A DNA stretch of 64,000 bases, taken from positions 8,295,094-8,359,093 of the forward strand of contig OX463786.1 of assembly GCA_949825025.1 (NCBI GenBank). The letters run 5' to 3'. Origin of the DNA: Siphlonurus alternatus (Eukaryota; Arthropoda; Insecta; Ephemeroptera; Siphlonuridae). Numbering within the stretch: position 1 is the stretch's first letter; each line of letters opens with the position of its first letter. Positions 1-11,100 of the stretch are shown here, one piece after another. The translations under genes and the position numbers were made by a program. Below the pieces are notes generated by a model. That model was not told the origin of the DNA. It saw nothing but the letters and a program-made list of their open reading frames with translations, and searched no databases.

Positions 1-2877
1 TTATTACTTGTAATGGTTTTATTAAAAATTACAAGTATTATTATTAAAATATTATGAATTGTATAGCAATGTATTATAAAATTTGTTAATAGATTTTTTT
101 AATTTGGTTCTGTTTTATAGTGAATTCGCAAATTTTGATATATAGCGATAAAGAATAATTTCATTTACAAATATTTAATGATATTACACAATATATAAAT
201 TAATGAAAAAGTATAAAATGTTAAAAGGCTAATGAAATATGACATGATATTATTTATATGAACATATAAAATACCTGAAATGATACAAAAAAAAATGTTC
301 TAATTAATTTATTTGACTGCCAAGGACGTAATATTGCGGTAAATATGTTACAATTACTCCGACCTACCGCAATAATAATAATAAAAAACATCTAATTACT
401 TCCCCTCTTATTATCAAAACCTGCAACAATGATAAATGTTCAAGTATCATACCGACATGTCATCGCACTACTTTTTTACATGTTTTAACATCAAGATTTA
501 TTACATCAATTTTATTTAACGTTACTTTTAAAATAATTTTAATGCATTTAATTTATTTTAAATAATAATTTTATTAAATTGAAAATTTTAGTTCTTAAAA
601 TTTTTTTGTAATAAACTTTTTATTTAAAAATGTTATTAAAATAAATTAATTGAAAGCAAAGTATAAATAAATTTTAATTAGGCTTATCTTGAATAAATTT
701 TTCCAAAGAATCTGTACATAATCTTTAGCGGATGTTAAATAAATATACCTTTGCTTCTAGGTGCAATAAATTTTTGATATGATTAATTGAAATTTTTTAA
801 TTTAATAAGTATGTTGGAGTAATTAATTGTTTAAATAATTGTATTAAATTACTATGTACTAAAAAATATTTGTATATTATGTACCAAATTAAACTTACCG
901 TAAAAACAATTCTATTGCCATATTAACACCTGATGTGTTTGATAAAAAGGAAGCATTTATTTTTTTATGATAAACATGAATATAAATTAAAATAACTTAC
1001 TATTTGTGGGCCATAATAGTCATTAAAAAATTATTTATATACCTTTTTTTTTTACTTGTCGCATAGAAAATATGATCGTAAAAATTATAAATAAAATCAT
1101 ATACATGTATAAGTGTCGGTGGATATTACTTTGTTCATTCATTCCGCAAGTATTTTATGACTTTTTTAACACTTAATCACGGTCGATTAATAATCACTTA
1201 TTCACATACATATATAATGTTACTTTGTAGTGAAACTCTTACAAATATTTTGAATTATAAACTTTTTACGATCGTAAAATTATTATTTATATACCTTTAA
1301 AACAATAGCATATAATCCTTCTGAATGTATATTAATGTCAGCTTGATGATTTTTTAGTTGTTTTTATTTTTTTTCTAAATCTTTGCTGTGCATAAATTTA
1401 AAAAGAAAAGAAATTATCTTCGTTACGTCGGTTACGTATCTGTTCTCTGTTTTCGCTGTCTTTCACCATTTTTTGGTTTTTTATTATTATTCGTGTTATA
1501 TTTTTGCTAGCTTTATCTATTATGAACCAAAATGGTATACTAAATACATAAAATTTGAACCTATATGTTGAAAGTATTCTGCGTTGCTATCAAAATAATA
1601 CTCATTTTCAAACTGAAATTAAAATTTTAAAATATTTTAAAAATAGTTATGTAAATATTTAATCAATTTCTCCATATCTTGAAGTATTTTTATAAACAAT
1701 GATTAATATTTTTTAATAAATATTTAAAACTCTTTAATTAGTTTAAAAAATACATTCAAAATCACAGAAATCAGCCAATGACAAGATGCAAAAATATAAC
1801 TTAAGGGTGGGGGAAAAATTTTAGAAGAGCAATAATTTTAAAGTAAGATTCAAATATCTTGTCACTATGAATGTCCGAAACATTTCACATATAATTATTA
1901 TTATTGACAAATACAAATTTTTCTTGCTATATATACAAATTTAATCGGCACATGTAACAATTGTAAAAAATATCATTATAAAATAATTTTTTTCTAGATA
2001 TTATTAATTTTAAAATTTTGCTATACTTAGTAAAATTATTTAAATTTGATTATATACAAACAAACTAAAACAGGATATAAAAATTAGTTTGGAACAGTGC
2101 ATTCTTTGGATTTGAGGAGGGAAGATGTGTTTCTTGCTTGTGCGCTGTAATGATATTGAATTAATTAAAAGTGTTAGTTTTAGTACAATTATGTAAACAA
2201 TGATACAATGTATATAGTATTATGAAATCAGGCAAGTGTGTATTATTCAAAGATCATCTGAAGATGCAAATTCTTCGCATTCTTCAAAATCATAATTCTA
2301 TTTAGGTTGGTAAAAATATCTTATTTTCTCCATTTCTTAACCTTATGACTATAAAACTAGTAATTTGCAATGAATTATTAGTAAAATTTTGCATGATTGA
2401 CATCTAAGGGTGGTGATAAATATTGACACGTGTCCTAGTGAAAATGCATCCATCTTGGTTTCGTATTATTATGATTGTGCTTAAGGCTTGTTTTACTATC
2501 TTTGAATATAGTTTTTGCGGCCTTATTGAAATTTCAATATCAGATTATAGTTTTTACAAAAATTCAGTATGGAATTTATATTAAATATCATTTATTTGTC
2601 ACCTTCTATGATTGTGGAACCCACAACCTGTATGAAATATTGCTTTAAAGTGTGTTTTAGAGTCTATAATTGCTAGAGGCAATAATATGTTATGTGTGTA
2701 GTAAAATTAGCTTATAAAACACTTAATATCCTACAATGATAAAGGCATGCATGGGAATGCTACATTAAAACACATTGTATTATAGTCTGTTTTTGATAAC
2801 ACTAACAGCTTGGTCCAAAAGGCGTGCATTTTTGCATGAGTACTGTATTTTGTTTTAAAACGTGTTCTCTCTTATCT

Positions 2878-2882
<5 letters not shown>
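1..2882. other. AT-rich intergenic stretch, no gene seen
   Basis: This stretch is very AT-rich and has stop codons in every frame at short intervals. The longest open frame (about 62 codons near 1.4-1.6 kb) is low-complexity and hydrophobic, with no family resemblance. I see no repeat family shared with the rest of the window here. Confidence 0.6.
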
Positions 2883-2912
<30 letters not shown>

Positions 2913-3411
2913 TTTATTTCGAAGTTAAAGGTTGCACAAGGCAACATACATCACGTCAAATGTCACAAGATACCAAAATATTAATAACTATACAAAAACA
3001 AATCACATATTATACTAACAAACAAAACAGCCACAAATTTCATCATAAAAAAAAACACAAGCCTAGCATTGAAATTTAAATTATAGATTTAAACAATTCT
3101 CAGACAATTTATTAGCAAAGAAACTTTTAACAGAATAAAATTCTTTATCAATTAACACAGATTTAAGCTTAGCTTTAAAAACAGAATCAGATTCCAGATT
3201 TTTTAAACAAGAAGGAAGAAAATCATAAATTTTTGCACATTGAAAATGAGGATTCCCCTCAGCAAACACTGAACTCTGTTTTCCAACCCGAGGGTTGTTC
3301 CTATTTCTTGTATTATAACAATGGACTGTATCAGCTATTATATGAGGCAGTAATATGCATAATATAGTATCATACAGTAGCTTATTTTTTGTAGTGTGCA
3401 TGTATAATGCT
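2883..3411 (-). mobile_element. 5'-truncated jockey-like LINE, 3' end with (ATT)n tail
   Basis: On the minus strand an open frame (3081-3401) encodes the C-terminal tail typical of jockey-type reverse transcriptases: CYNTRNR, then CAKIYDFLPSC, then EFYSVKSFFANKL. The same order occurs at 39232-39585 and at the end of the longer RT at 52592-53854, so these are one family. The stop is followed by an A-rich 3' UTR and an ATT/AAT trinucleotide run at 2883-2911, which reads as the 3' tail. Everything upstream of the C-terminal 100 residues is missing, so the copy is dead. The 5' junction is not sharp. Confidence 0.75.
3081..3401 (-). pseudogene. Reverse transcriptase C-terminal fragment (LINE)
   Basis: This fragment holds about 100 residues of the C-terminal domain of a non-LTR retrotransposon RT, beyond the palm. 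Recognisable blocks are YNTRN, AKIYDFLPSCLKNLESDS and FYSVKSFFANKL. No catalytic YADD motif is included, so it cannot be active. The apparent start is not a real initiator; it is simply where the truncated copy or a frameshift opens. It is close to the fragment at 39232-39585, which implies a family active in the recent past. Confidence 0.7.
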
Positions 3412-4059
3412 TTTAAAATTTTAATCGATAAAATTTTGATTTATTTTCAATGCGCGCTACCGGTACATTTATTTTTTATAATAGTTCCGTATGTATTTAG
3501 TAATTTCAGTTTACTATCTGTATTTAAATGCGTATTATTTTCAATGCATTTTTTTAAAACTAAAGGGAAAAAAATAACTATTTTAATGTATTTAACAATA
3601 ATATACACATTTGGAGAAGAAAAATTCCATGCTCTTTATATCATACATTTTTTTTTTTATAATAAAAACATACAGTATTATAGATGATAATCTTTTACAG
3701 TCTACACCAACTTTATACTACAAATACTTAATATTCTGCAATGCATCTTTAACATAAAAATATTTAATTTTACTTTCAGTCGAGTTTTTTTTGTTATGAA
3801 TATTATATAATGTTGAAAAGTTTAAGAATTTTAATGTAATAGAAGAGAAATAAGAATATTTTATATGGGAGTGGTTTTGGGACATCGTCAGTTTATTGCA
3901 GTTTTTCACGTTTCTTTATAGTTGACTCAACATAAGATTTTATATATACACACGGATGCAACCGTGTAGGCACGTAAATGGAATTTTATATATTCTTTTT
4001 TTTATTCTAAAGTGTTCTCTGTGTGTGACTATATAGTGTCATATACAAAAAGGTATATT
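3412..4059. other. AT-rich intergenic stretch
   Basis: I see no coding signal or recognised repeat here. A 63-codon minus-strand open frame at 3718-3909 is low complexity and is not credible as a gene. Confidence 0.5.
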
Positions 4060-4335
4060 CCCATAGTGTGTCTCATACTTGAATATTATATAGTATAAAC
4101 AATCTTAGAAGAATATTATGTCATTTGCATAATTATTTACTTTACTGAAAGCTAATTTATTAATAATTTATTAGTCCAGAATGCAATACTTTACTTTATC
4201 CCATAGTGTGTCTCATACTTGAATATTATATAGGATAAACAATCTTAGAAGAATATTATGTCATTTGCATAATTATTTACTTTACTGAAAGCTAATTTAT
4301 TAATAATTTATTAGTCCAGAATGCAATACTTTATC
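4060..4335. repeat. Recent 140-bp direct tandem duplication
   Basis: The segment beginning CCCATAGTGTGTCTC at 4060 is repeated head to tail from 4200. I count one internal substitution (TAGTATAAAC versus TAGGATAAAC) and a small difference at the end of the second copy. The near identity indicates a recent local duplication or replication slippage event. It is only about 200 bp upstream of the tentative first exon of the cytokine gene. Confidence 0.9.
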
Positions 4336-4499
4336 TTCAGTTAATAAGGTTTAGTTTATATTGTCTTAGAGTATGGTTTTAGACATTATCGAGTAATGGA
4401 TATATTTGTAATTTATATAGCTAAAATTATGTCATTTGAGCGTTGGATGAGTGAATTTTTACAGCATATTGTACAATATTATCAGAAATAATCATGCAC

Positions 4500-4870
4500 A
4501 AAGACTATCATAGTGTCTTATGGCAATGAGAGGTAGAGAGGAACCAAGTGCCATAAGCTATCGTCCGGAGATCCCCGCCGTTTTCCTCAGAAACTTATGG
4601 TTAATTTTGTGTGGCTATAAGATTTCTCTTATGGTCTCTGCATCATTAACGCATTATAAAAGAAAGACCATAAGTACGACCTTATCGGGGGAACTAAAAA
4701 CTACAGTCTACACTGGCCGTCATTATTCATTTACATTTTCATCGTGTTTGTAACGACCTCTGTCATTGGTAGTCGGTTTGTAACGAAGGATATCATTGGC
4801 AAACACGAGCCGAATGACTCCCGAACGATTCCGACGAAAACTTAAATGAAGAATATGACTGTAAATGTAG
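4500..4870 (+). promoter_or_regulatory. Possible promoter / 5' UTR region of the cytokine gene
   Basis: This is a GC-richer island in otherwise AT-rich DNA, 1.1-1.5 kb upstream of the first secure exon. The octamer CTTATGGC or its complement GCCATAAG recurs at about 4516, 4549, 4594, 4630, 4668 and 4880 (some copies with one change), so part of it may be a degenerate repeat. It contains the tentative first coding exon. No clear TATA box or initiator was identified; the promoter role is inferred only from position and base composition. Confidence 0.25.
4520..4532 (+). CDS. Tentative first coding exon of the helical cytokine gene
   Basis: The sequence ATGGCAATGAGAG is followed by a GTAGAG donor and ends in phase 1. 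That is the phase required by the acceptor before 6004. Joined, it gives the N-terminus MAMRG-LWDAVVVGICLL, a standard signal peptide shape: a short start with an Arg, then a hydrophobic core. IL-6 and G-CSF also begin with a very short coding exon that ends in phase 1. Weak points are the donor (GTAGAG rather than GTAAGT) and a poor Kozak context at the first ATG; the second ATG has a G at -3. Another unseen exon, upstream or inside the 1.5-kb gap, remains possible. Confidence 0.35.
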
Positions 4871-5743
4871 CGAATCTTTGCCATAAGATGTATGTGCCAT
4901 AATATTTTATTGCTGTGACTTTTTCTCTATTTTGTCGTATGTGAAGTATATTATAAAGATCCGGGGCAAGCCCCTATGAAAAAGCACGTGACTGAAGTAC
5001 ATAAACTTTCTGCGAACCATACATCCTTTTCTTAAAATTTTATAAATCTTTTTGTCTTGAGATCACCGGATGGAATATCTCATACAATTTTTATATCTAA
5101 GAAAAATTTTCTTGTTTTTATATAAAAGATAACAATATATTTTTTTGAAGTTATATTATGAATTTTAATTGAATTTTGAATATACACGTTTTTTTTTTTT
5201 CATATATAATACAGTTCATAAGGTTGTTGTCTGCGAATTATAATATTATGAATATAAAATTATCACGTATTTTTTATTTATATGTCATTCTAAATATAAA
5301 TAAAATTGAATTATTGTAGGTTTATATTTTTATCTTTATATTCCTGTGTTTGATTTATTGGTACAAAATTTTTTCATAGTTAAATTCTTACAATACTGCA
5401 TATTATATTCTATATATTTGACCAGATTTATACTAAAAATATGTTTTTCTTGTGTGGTGTTTTATGTTGATAATGCTGCTGGCTTACCCCGTAAGGGATA
5501 TGGCGTCAAGTTCTGTATTATGTTGTGTATGTTTTATATTTGAAAATTTTAAATTTACTTTTTTATAAAACACCATCAATATAGTTTTGCAGGCGTTGCA
5601 GTTTCTTTTTCTGAAAATGCATTTTTTGTGTCAGTAATTAATTAAAATGTTCATTACAGTTTCAATGCAAATATAAAATAATTAAATTATTTAATTAACT
5701 TAAATTATATTTGGTAATGTTCCGTATTAATAGTCATTAGTAT

Positions 5744-5746
<3 letters not shown>

Positions 5747-5774
<28 letters not shown>

Positions 5775-5777
5775 TTT
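5747..5777. repeat. (TTTA)n microsatellite
   Basis: A short uninterrupted run of the TTTA tetranucleotide lies within the presumed intron 1. Confidence 0.9.
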
Positions 5778-6003
5778 TATCTATGAACTACATGAAAAAA
5801 TGCAGTAAAGTCTTTCCTTTTTATTAAAAAAATAATAACTTCATGACTGAATTAAAATTGATTTTTGTTCTACGTCTGAAAATTATCATCATAGTCTATT
5901 CGTTTTTATCACTGACCATTTTTCGGGACTAAATTATTTTCTGGATGGTGCTGGATAAAAATTAACAATTACAATTACTAATTTAATTTTTTGTGTACTG
6001 TAG

Positions 6004-6305
6004 GACTCTGGGACGCAGTTGTGGTTGGTATTTGTCTCCTGAGCGTCGTTCGACTACCGTGTCCCGCAATGTCTGCTCCTGCAACCGACCGCCACTCCCG
6101 ACCATCCTCGCCAGCCGAGTTTGGTCCCACGGGAGACGCCAAGTGGATCAAACCATGCGGGATGGGAGGTGGAGAAGGAGACGATTCCAGTCTAGGAGGA
6201 GAGTTCGATTCTGAGATGGTCTTTGCAGAAAATGAAGAACTCTCAAATATTGTTCTTCTAGCAAGAACAGCGCAAGGACAAGCAAATAGATTCAGAGATG
6301 AATAT
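6004..6305 (+). CDS. Helical cytokine exon 2: signal peptide, N-terminal extension and helix A
   Basis: The exon begins after a pyrimidine-rich acceptor ending TGTAG and stops at a consensus GTAAGT donor; entry is phase 1 and exit phase 0. It encodes a hydrophobic signal-peptide core (DAVVVGICLLSVV) ending near LPCPA. A linker of about 50 residues rich in Ser, Pro, Gly and Asp follows, with one Cys (about residue 56, IKPCG). Helix A comes next: EELSNIVLLAR, then TAQGQANRFRDE, then Tyr at the exon end. LAR, 12 residues, then YVK (VK from the next exon) reproduces human CNTF spacing as I recall it. The local GC content is clearly higher than the flanks, as expected for a coding exon. If no upstream exon exists, the first in-frame ATG is at 6069 and the protein would lack a signal peptide, as CNTF itself does. 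Confidence 0.8.
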
Positions 6306-6360
6306 GTAAGTACAATTTGTTTAAAAAAAAAAAAAAGTTAAGGGGCGTTAATAAATATTG

Positions 6361-6551
6361 TTAAGGGTGGTCGCAGACAGAATCGCATGATTAATATGAT
6401 AAAAAAAAAATAAGAACTTATGCGATCAGGTGTGTGCGCGCACACAGCTTCGTTCGTATCGCATGCTGTCGTATGATAAGAAATTTAGAACCGGTTCTAA
6501 ATGAGAAACCTACGATCGTAGAAATAAACGTCTGTGTGCAACCCCCCTTAA
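6361..6551. mobile_element. TTAA-flanked short inverted-repeat element (piggyBac-type MITE)
   Basis: TTAA at 6361-6364 and 6548-6551 bounds about 190 bp with related inverted ends: GGGTGGTCGCAGACAG on the left, and the complement of CTGTGTGCAACCCCCC on the right. TTAA target duplication is the hallmark of piggyBac-type transposition. The middle contains an alternating purine-pyrimidine palindrome (TGTGTGCGCGCACACA, 6431-6446). It sits 56 bp inside intron 2. No coding capacity. Confidence 0.6.
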
Positions 6552-6798
6552 CTGCGACAAAGTGAAATACTTATTTTTTATTGTTATAATATAAGATTCA
6601 TTTCTTTTAAATTTCAATTAATTATTCCTATTAATTAATGTTTTCCATTAAAAAATAAAAATAAGTTTCATTAATGCATCAGATAAATTCTCGTGTTTAA
6701 TATTTGTACTATGAATTCAAATATTTTGTAAGTGTTCTGTACCAAAGAGGGATCCGTATAAATATAATTTTAACAGATTAAAATTAAAAGCATTAATA

Positions 6799-7183
6799 GA
6801 CAATAATGGTTGCATTTTTTTATTTCATAATTAGAAAATATACATTAAATTGAGCTTTTCTGAATTTTTTCAGATTTTTTGGAGTGCGGGAACTAATTTT
6901 AAAAAAATATTTAAAATGTCTGAATTTTGGTGGTACACCTGATGGGACAACCGTGACGTCATCGACAGCCAATCACAGCAGCCGTGACATCATCAACAGC
7001 CAATCACAGCACGACAAATGACGTCACGGTTGTCCCATCAGGTGTACCACCCAAATTCAGACATTTTAAATATTTTTTTTAAAATTAGTTCCCGCACTCC
7101 AAAAAATCTGAAAATATTCAGAAAAGCTCAATTTAATGTATATTTTCTAATAATGAAATAAAAAAATGCAACCATTATTGTCC
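6799..7183. mobile_element. Foldback element carrying CRE and CCAAT motifs
   Basis: An inverted repeat with arms of about 150 bp: left end GACAATAATGGTTGCA, right end its complement TGCAACCATTATTGTC. It shares the arm core CTGAATTTTTTCAGATTTTTT with the 320-bp foldback family but has different outer ends. The loop has a near-tandem 30-bp unit containing TGACGTCA or TGACATCA followed by AGCCAATCA, and a third CRE at 7019-7026. Non-coding. Confidence 0.8.
6954..7026. promoter_or_regulatory. CRE x3 / CCAAT x2 cluster in the loop of a foldback
   Basis: TGACGTCA occurs at 6954-6961 and 7019-7026, with TGACATCA at 6985-6992. CCAAT, in the extended form AGCCAATCA, occurs at 6969-6973 and 7000-7004. 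These match CREB/ATF and NF-Y consensus sites. They lie 0.65 kb into intron 2. Whether they act as an enhancer is untested; they are part of a mobile element. Confidence 0.45.
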
Positions 7184-7921
7184 ATTATGAAAAAACTGAT
7201 ACAATGAATTATTTTTAGTAAGCATTTTAAACATGAGTACTTATAATTCCGTTACGCATATAAAAATTAAAAATAAAGATGCACTATGCAGGCGTGTTAA
7301 AGTTTGCCTTATAAATTTAAAAAGCGTAAATTGATATTTAATTAATCTGTCAATAGATAGCACACATATGTTTGTATGTTGTCGAAGTATAGGTATACTG
7401 TATAATAATTTCATTTTTAGCATAATTTAGCAGCGAAATTTCAAAGCGAATCGTTTAATTTTTGAGTAAAACATATTATTATTTAACATTAGATTTACAA
7501 TCTTAAAAATGTTAAACAAACCTTGATAATATCTCATCATTCTTATCTATATCTCATAAAGTCTATAATCTTATATTAAATGTTAGGAATTTCAACTTAA
7601 TTGACTTAAGATTATAAAGTAGCTAAGTTAGGAAGCGCGAGGCCACACATATGGCATTCATTTCCTCTCCACCCCCCTTTCTTGACTATAACACGCGTCA
7701 TTTTATTATAGACTCGATCAGCATTCAACCATATACGCATTAGCCTTTGATAAAGCCGCAAAACTTTTTATTTTTTTTTTTTGTCATCGGATGTTAGATA
7801 TTTTTATTTAGGGAGAATCTAATCGTGATTCATATACCTTAGTGATTACATTGTTTCCCGTTGTTTTGTCATAATATTAGGCAGGGGAATTAATTTGGTG
7901 TTAATATTATTTAACTTTCAA

Positions 7922-8187
7922 TAGAGGTTTCAAGTGTTCCCCGGCGGAAAAATTCTCTCCATAAGCCTCCATGTTAGAAAATTTGAATTTTTTGTCTGTA
8001 ATTATTATTTAAAGCTATTAATTTGTAACCCCCTCCATTTAGGGGTCTAGCGATAATGAATCAAGAACTTATTTTCCACTAAAGAATTTCTTTAATGTCA
8101 AAAAAGTTATTTTAATTAATTTTTTTTTTACATAAGTTTGGATAGGACGGTAAGAACACCGCAAAATCAGCTGACTTGAAGCCTCTA
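7922..8187. mobile_element. MITE with GAGGCTTCAAGT ends (copy 1)
   Basis: Starts TAGAGGTTTCAAGTG and ends with the complement ACTTGAAGCCTCTA. Internal blocks TTCCCCGGCGG, CTCCATGTTAGAAAATTT and AAAATCAGCTGACTTGAAG are shared with the copies at 12867, 25313 and 51825. The inverted ends are short (about 14 bp) and the body is not a hairpin. Non-autonomous, with no coding capacity. The TA/TAATGA flanks do not allow a confident superfamily call. Confidence 0.8.
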
Positions 8188-11100
8188 ATGACAAGTATTA
8201 CATAGAAATATAAAGCGTAATGATTGACAATTTTTTTCAGACGTTTTAAAAATATTTTTACTATTGATTTTATTTACTATAAAAAGAATTTAATTATTAT
8301 TTAATTAATTATAATTATTTAATTATTATTTAAATATTTGAAGTATTTTGCTTGGCGTACATTTTTTTAAATAAACTAAAATATTCTTTATATATTTTTT
8401 TTGTAAACTTTATTCAATTATTAATTTTATGTATTAATATTTTTGGATTTATTAAGATAAATCATAATTAGAAATCATTTAAGATAATCCACTGAAATCA
8501 ATGGTTTTGTCAGAATTTTTTAATAAATATATTAAATTCTATAGAAAATAAACAATATAATAATAAAAAAAAAGAAAATACTTCGACTTACAGACAAAAC
8601 ATTTAATATTATTATAATAAAGTAATGAAAGTAATATTATAATAAAAGTATTGTCGGTGCCACGCTGTCTAGCAAGTTGTGTTAAAAAGTGGGAGGTCTG
8701 TCTCGCCAAGACGATACTTTGCATGCATGAGAGAGAGAGAGAAAGGAGGGGAAGAGCGACTTGAAAAATCTTCTCATATATGCTGAGTTTGCCGAGATAG
8801 CGTGATGTCATATGGACACTTGCAGGTGCAGATATACAACACTTTAAGAATGCAACATATTCTCTACATTATAATATTTATATAACAGGATGATTTATAT
8901 CTTATTTCAAGAAAAATTATTTTTTTTTAATATAATTTTAATTGATAATTTGTGTACAAATTATAAAGGTATTTAACTTTTGTAGTCCAGAAAATTAGTA
9001 ATTATTTTTCGCAAGTGCTAATTTTATTTCTAAGGCTATGGAAAATATAGCATATTCACCAAAGTTGAAATGTATAAAATATTTATAATTTAAAATCATA
9101 ATTTTAATACACCGCGTAATCCGTGTACTGTACGGATAACGAATGACTATAAAGTCATTCGTTCAATTTTAGCTTAATTCGTAAATATCGTAATTTTGCA
9201 AAATATTTTATTTGTAATTTTTGTTGCAAAGTCATATCTCAAATCTGCAAAAAAAAATATATTGACTATTCACTTTACTTATTTTAATTTACGAATAAAG
9301 GTACAGTATTGAGTTATCTCGTTATTAAAAAAAAAAAAAAAATCAGAAATTCTGTATAAGATATTTCTATCGATATATATTATATATTTATCATTCAATA
9401 AATATCAATAAATTTTAAAATTATTTAGTTACTATTTCAAACAAAACTGAAACAATAATAATAATATCCAAACAAATAATGAAAAATACTAGACTAAATA
9501 AAGAGTAAAGTATTTTTATTGTACAGTAAATTAAATAATGTAATATAAATAAGTATTTAAAGAAAACAATAATAGAAAATAACTTATATTTCTTATAATA
9601 TCTTTGCTGCAAGTTAATAATTCAATAAAATTGTTCTTTTTGCGTTTACATATGCATGTCTTTTCAAGTTTTTCAAATTTGAGTTTTTTCAAAATGAAAA
9701 ATGAAAACTGACGGAAAGTAAAACTTATGAAAAAGTCGAAATAGACAATACATGGTATTTTCTCAGGGTACAACCCTGGTATTTTCTTTCCTTTTTGCCG
9801 CGCGTGCGTAATAACGCTTATATGAGTATAATGAGACCAGATATAAAACAAAGCAATTGTTTGTTCTTTCTGATAAGATCTATTTTCCTAATCTAAGTAC
9901 GTTATAAATGACCTTTATTGAAATTGTCCTGCATCTCATATGACTCATATCATGTTCGGCGCGGTAAATATAAAAAGGAACATAATGTCAGGTGTTTGTT
10001 TTTGAAATGTCTTTACAGTCTCTAATTCTGATTAGCTTGGCAAATTATTTCTTATACAGAGTTTGTGGTGATATCATTCATCAGAAATGTGACATATGAA
10101 TCGTGAGAAATTATTAAAGACAACTTGCATGCTTATAATGTTTATGAAAAGTTGATACTTTTTTAGTTATATTTAAATGCGTTCCCTTTTTCTATGATTA
10201 TGTCATGTCATTTTTCCCTTATGTCTATGATTTAATATTAAATTACATTTACTGTAGTGAAGCAAATTAATTTAAAAATATTAGTATACTGTATTTTTTT
10301 GAAGTTGCAGTTTTATTAATAATTACCTTTTATATTTATTGAACATTAAAAATGTGTCAAATGTGTCAAATTAATATTTAATTTTATTTTATTGCGAGTG
10401 ATTTTTTCGAAAAAAAAATATAAGTTTATAATATCTGCATTGTTATTTATCATTATCTATTATTAAACCAATCAATGGCTTTTCTGATGTTTTTTCCTAT
10501 CTTCTTATTCATTTCCAATTTTTAATACGAATTGAAACACTGATTTAATATAATTTAATTTATTTGAAATAATCGCATGATAATTTTAAATTTACTATAA
10601 ATTTTAGTACTTACGACCACTTATATCCAAGAAATTATTATACAGTAAAGACTACTGTACCTTAATAAAGACTAGGAAAATAGTCTCTACAGAAATTTTA
10701 ATGTGTTTTTCTGCACATGCATCATATTGGTATTCTTAATTTTTATCCTAAATTATAAAATTCACAATTTTTTTAATTCATTCATTATTACAACATATTA
10801 TACACACTGACCAATGTTGCAGTTATGAATGGGGTGTTGTCTTGTAGTTTTATGAATGAGATATGACGTCACATGGTTTCTAGTGTCAACGTTATTCCAG
10901 GGAGAGAACACGTGACAGTTTTATCAGAGCATCCTTCTTATAAATGACGTGATGATGACCGTTGTCACACGGCTTACATGTCAAATACCACCACACGAAA
11001 TACACACCTGTTCGTTTCATGTCGTAACTGCAGTCACGACTTTTGTATTTTTATTTTGTATTTATTTTAACTTTAATTTTAAAAAAAAAAAGTTTCTATT

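Noticed and set aside
5474..5491. ATGCTGCTGGCTTACCCC followed by GTAAGG as the first coding exon of the cytokine gene
   Set aside because: It looks like a signal-peptide start with a good donor, but it ends in phase 0, while the acceptor before 6004 needs phase 1; joining would shift the frame.
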